Shown here: piece by piece, positions 31,842 to 33,725 of the stretch
Layout: each line of letters starts with the position of its first letter
Numbering within the stretch: the first letter of the stretch is position 1
Assembly: GCA_003133125.1 (NCBI GenBank)
Contig: PKZO01000024.1
Location: 1,146-34,870, forward strand
Direction of reading: 5' to 3'
Source of the DNA: Acidimicrobiaceae bacterium
GTDB lineage: Bacteria > Actinomycetota > Acidimicrobiia > Acidimicrobiales > RAAP-2
Length of the DNA: 33,725 bases
Notes under the pieces: generated by a model
The model's input: the letters and a program-made list of their open reading frames with translations, nothing else
What the model was told of the DNA's origin: nothing
The model's database searches: none
Position numbers and translations under genes: made by a program

Positions 31842-32417
31842 TCAGTGGTGAAGTGCATGCAGACTCCTCGAGTCCTTGCCCGCGACGACCAATACTTCGC
31901 AGGTCTCGCCTACTGCCGCGAGTCGATGAGCAAGCAACGCGTCAAAGTGCACGCTCTCGCCCTCACGAACAATGTGAGGCTCATCGTCGAGTTCGAGCAG
32001 CAAAGTGCCGTGGAGAACGTAAAGCCACTCTTCGCCTTGGTGGCGAGCGGGTGAGCTCGGCTCACGCTCAGGCGCGATGAGCACGTTGAGCACCTCGATC
32101 GCGGACGAACCGGGAAAGCCACTGCGGGTGGCGATGCTAAGACCGTTGACCTCGTGGCGTGGTGCTTGACCCGTCGAGATCAAGAGTTGGGGGTGACCAT
32201 CGGCTTCGCCCAGGAGTTGCGAGATAGGTACACCCAGCGTGCGAGCCAAATCGACCAGGGCCGCGAGCGAAGGCTGACGCTCTCCAGACTCAAGGCGCGA
32301 GAGGTGGGCCTTGGAAAGACCCGTTTCGCTGGCGAGCTCTTCGAGGGTGAGTCCGACGTGCGCGCGAGCGTTTCGAAGTCGTTCCCCAAACTGGGTCACC
32401 GCGGTTCCAAGAGCCAT
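31842..32417 (-). CDS. XRE-family regulator with C-terminal cupin domain (third in the window)
   Basis: This 191-residue regulator has an N-terminal helix-turn-helix (FGERLRNARAHVGLTLEELASETGLSKAHLSRLESGERQPSLAALVDLA in segments) and a C-terminal cupin (about 105-185) with HQGEEWLYVLHG. The layout resembles PuuR-type repressors. The ATG at 32417 lies only a few bases from the predicted transcription start, so the message may be leaderless. GTTGTC/GACAAC half-sites upstream suggest autoregulation. The M24 hydrolase follows 78 bases downstream on the same strand. Confidence 0.92.
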   Translation of the reverse strand: MALGTAVTQFGERLRNARAHVGLTLEELASETGLSKAHLSRLESGERQPSLAALVDLARTLGVPISQLLGEADGHPQLLISTGQAPRHEVNGLSIATRSGFPGSSAIEVLNVLIAPEREPSSPARHQGEEWLYVLHGTLLLELDDEPHIVREGESVHFDALLAHRLAAVGETCEVLVVAGKDSRSLHALHH

Positions 32418-32423
32418 GACGTG

Positions 32424-32465
32424 ACAATACTGCGTTGTTGTCTTTTAGACAACCCAAGTTGTCAA
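32424..32465 (-). promoter_or_regulatory. Promoter with alternating GTTGTC/GACAAC half-sites
   Basis: On the plus strand GTTGTC (32437-32442), GACAAC (32448-32453) and GTTGTC (32458-32463) alternate with spacers of 5 and 4 bp. On the minus strand TTGTCT (32452-32447) and TATTGT (32429-32424) are 17 bp apart and would start transcription at or near the ATG. A second TTGACA lies at 32465-32460. A bound regulator would cover the -35 box. Confidence 0.6.
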
Positions 32466-32553
32466 TATTTCACAGCCCCGAAACATAGGCAGTTCCGTGC
32501 CACGAAGCGGCAGCGACGGACAAGGCGAAGTCCCGAGGATTGACGCGAGCGAC

Positions 32554-33294
32554 CTAACGCTGGGCGAGAGACTCGTCCACTGGCTGAAAAGCCGCCACGA
32601 GCAGGGCGTAACGAGTGCTCACCTGCTCGCGCAGATTGCCCAGTCGACCCAGCGCTTCGGGAGTCTCGGCGAGAATGTCGCGCGGGTCCAGCCCCGACGC
32701 GATGACCTCACCCTCGAAGGCGTCCACGAACGCGGCGATCGCGTTGCGGTCCACCTCGAAATGAAACTGGAACCCCCAGGCGTTACCGTCAAGGCCGAAA
32801 GCCTGATTCGCGTAGAGCTCGTTGGCGCAAAGACGAACCGCGCCCCGGGGCAGATCAAAGGTGTCGCCATGCCAGTGCAGGACCGTCTGGTTCGAAGCGA
32901 GCGAGGAAAGCAAGTAGTCCTCTTGCGCCGCTTTCTCCAGACTTACGACGCCGAAGCCGATTTCAGGTCCGCTCGAGCCCGCGTAGACGTTACTTCCCGC
33001 GGCCCGGGCGAGCAGTTGCGCACCCAGACATACGCCGAGCGTGGGCAGGCGCAACTGCAGTGCCCGTTCGAGTAACGCGAGCTCGTGGCGCCTCGTTGGG
33101 AATCCCGCGTCGCTGGTGACCGACATCGGGCCGCCCATTACCACGAGACCGCAGTACCCCACTAGATCGTCGGGCAACTCCTCGCCGCAGAATATTTGGC
33201 GTAGGTCGACCTCAACGCCGTGCTCCTCGAGGGCGGTACCAATGGCGTACGGGCCTTCTGGTTCGACGTGTTGGATCACCAGGCAGCGTGACAA
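32554..33294 (-). CDS. Class I glutamine amidotransferase-like protein
   Basis: This 246-residue protein has the class I (GuaA-type) amidotransferase fold: VVMGGPMSV (51-59), the nucleophile C89 in GVCLGAQLLA, and H178/E180 in FQFHFEV, so the full triad is present. Stand-alone members hydrolyse glutamine-like amides or gamma-glutamyl compounds, as in gamma-glutamylated amine degradation. The start is TTG at 33294 with GGAG four bases upstream. It is divergent from a class III aminotransferase gene and shares the strand with the regulator and M24 gene, supporting a role in amine or amino-acid-derivative metabolism. Confidence 0.88.
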   Translation of the reverse strand: MSRCLVIQHVEPEGPYAIGTALEEHGVEVDLRQIFCGEELPDDLVGYCGLVVMGGPMSVTSDAGFPTRRHELALLERALQLRLPTLGVCLGAQLLARAAGSNVYAGSSGPEIGFGVVSLEKAAQEDYLLSSLASNQTVLHWHGDTFDLPRGAVRLCANELYANQAFGLDGNAWGFQFHFEVDRNAIAAFVDAFEGEVIASGLDPRDILAETPEALGRLGNLREQVSTRYALLVAAFQPVDESLAQR

Positions 33295-33610
33295 GAGACT
33301 CCATTCGAGTGCGACGTGTGCTCGATGCTACAACGCAGGATCACTGGACTCGATTCTCCCGGTGTTAATTCTTCGCTACCGGAGAGCCAGCCAATCTGCG
33401 CCTGCGAGTTCACCCAGAATCGGGGCCACCGATGGGATCAGTTGGTCGAGGTACGCCCAGTCAGCCCCGTAGGCGCTCGCGACCTCTCGGTGACGAACCC
33501 GTCAGCCTCGTGTTGGAAAACGAGGCGAAGTCACGTCGCGCTCACCTTGCGCTCGCTAAACGTTCCAGAGCGTGCGTTACAGTTCCAAGAGAAGCATCGA
33601 AAGGACCGTC
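33295..33610. other. Divergent intergenic region before the aminotransferase
   Basis: No intact gene. A minus-strand frame at 33376-33501 reads like the tail of a protein (see findings) but lacks a start. GCCTCGT (33505-33511) pairs exactly with ACGAGGC (33520-33526) around an 8-base loop. TACAGT at 33578-33583 preceded by TGCGT could serve as a -10 for the aminotransferase; no matching -35 was found. Confidence 0.4.
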
Positions 33611-33725
33611 ATGTCAACCGATCGTTCCCTACTAACGTCCAAGGAACGCGAAAAGGCTTCGGTCTTTCACTCCTGGTCCGCGCAAGGATCACTCGACCCG
33701 CTCATGGTTCGAGACGCCCATGGCG
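33611..33725 (+). CDS. Class III aminotransferase, N-terminal part (cut by window end)
   Basis: The ATG at 33611 follows AAAGGA. The visible 38 residues contain VFHSWSAQGSLDPL and a following VRDAHG segment, a pattern known from the N-terminus of PLP-dependent class III aminotransferases that use pyruvate or oxoglutarate with taurine, beta-alanine, GABA or diamines. The rest lies beyond the window, so the PLP lysine cannot be checked. It faces away from the amidotransferase gene. Confidence 0.75.
   Translation, partial: MSTDRSLLTSKEREKASVFHSWSAQGSLDPLMVRDAHG

Noticed and set aside
1-33725. CRISPR array, prophage, integrase or IS element
   Set aside because: I found no evenly spaced short repeats, transposase DDE-type motif, integrase or terminal inverted repeats; the only tandem repeats are in-frame within the secreted protein gene.

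Overview
The window is GC-rich and reads like a chromosomal segment of an actinobacterium. A DUF2630-type small protein, a secreted protein opening with a GYDISYPQCG-like core, many GTG/TTG starts and Lrp, TetR and XRE-cupin regulators all point to Actinomycetota. The class Acidimicrobiia is my guess, but nothing in the window proves it. I saw no rRNA, tRNA, CRISPR array, IS element or phage gene. Most genes are intact and catabolic or transport-related.

Layout. (1) 572-4054: a 2-oxoacid/acetoin dehydrogenase complex, with E2 on minus and E1-alpha/E1-beta on plus, around a palindromic divergent promoter; no E3 is present. (2) 8335 down to 4072, minus strand: a five-gene run of an SDR-fold protein lacking its catalytic residues, a bicupin, two XRE-cupin regulators and a beta-hydroxyacid dehydrogenase. 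(3) 8677-15512, plus strand: a metal-dependent amidohydrolase/deaminase, a complete CUT2-type ABC importer (binding protein, double ATPase, permease) and an M24-fold hydrolase with Cys in place of a metal-ligand Asp. Blocks 2 and 3 share a divergent promoter region and look like one catabolic locus for an unidentified, probably nitrogen-containing, small molecule. It is the best candidate here for an undescribed pathway.

(4) 15556-17695: TetR regulator translationally coupled to a 14-TM drug exporter, with an operator-like repeat upstream. (5) 18052-20030: glycerate kinase overlapping a PPK2 polyphosphate kinase. (6) 20046-24885: a secreted protein of unknown function, a sugar-type MFS transporter preceded by a coupled small ORF, DUF2630, and a GH25/DUF1906-like secreted protein with three 86-residue repeats. 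(7) 25145-29133: glucose-6-phosphate isomerase, a Cof-type HAD phosphatase whose start lies in a perfect 17-bp-stem hairpin, an Lrp regulator, and a duplicated membrane protein. (8) 29235-33725: an APC amine/amino-acid permease, a second M24 hydrolase with intact metal ligands, a third XRE-cupin regulator with an array of GTTGTC/GACAAC half-sites, a class I glutamine amidotransferase and the start of a class III aminotransferase. Together these resemble an amine or amino-acid-derivative utilisation module.

The window therefore holds two independent small-molecule catabolic modules that reuse the same parts (XRE-cupin regulator, M24 hydrolase, importer), separated by ordinary central-metabolism and envelope genes. 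All functional assignments rest on motifs read by eye; no database search was possible.
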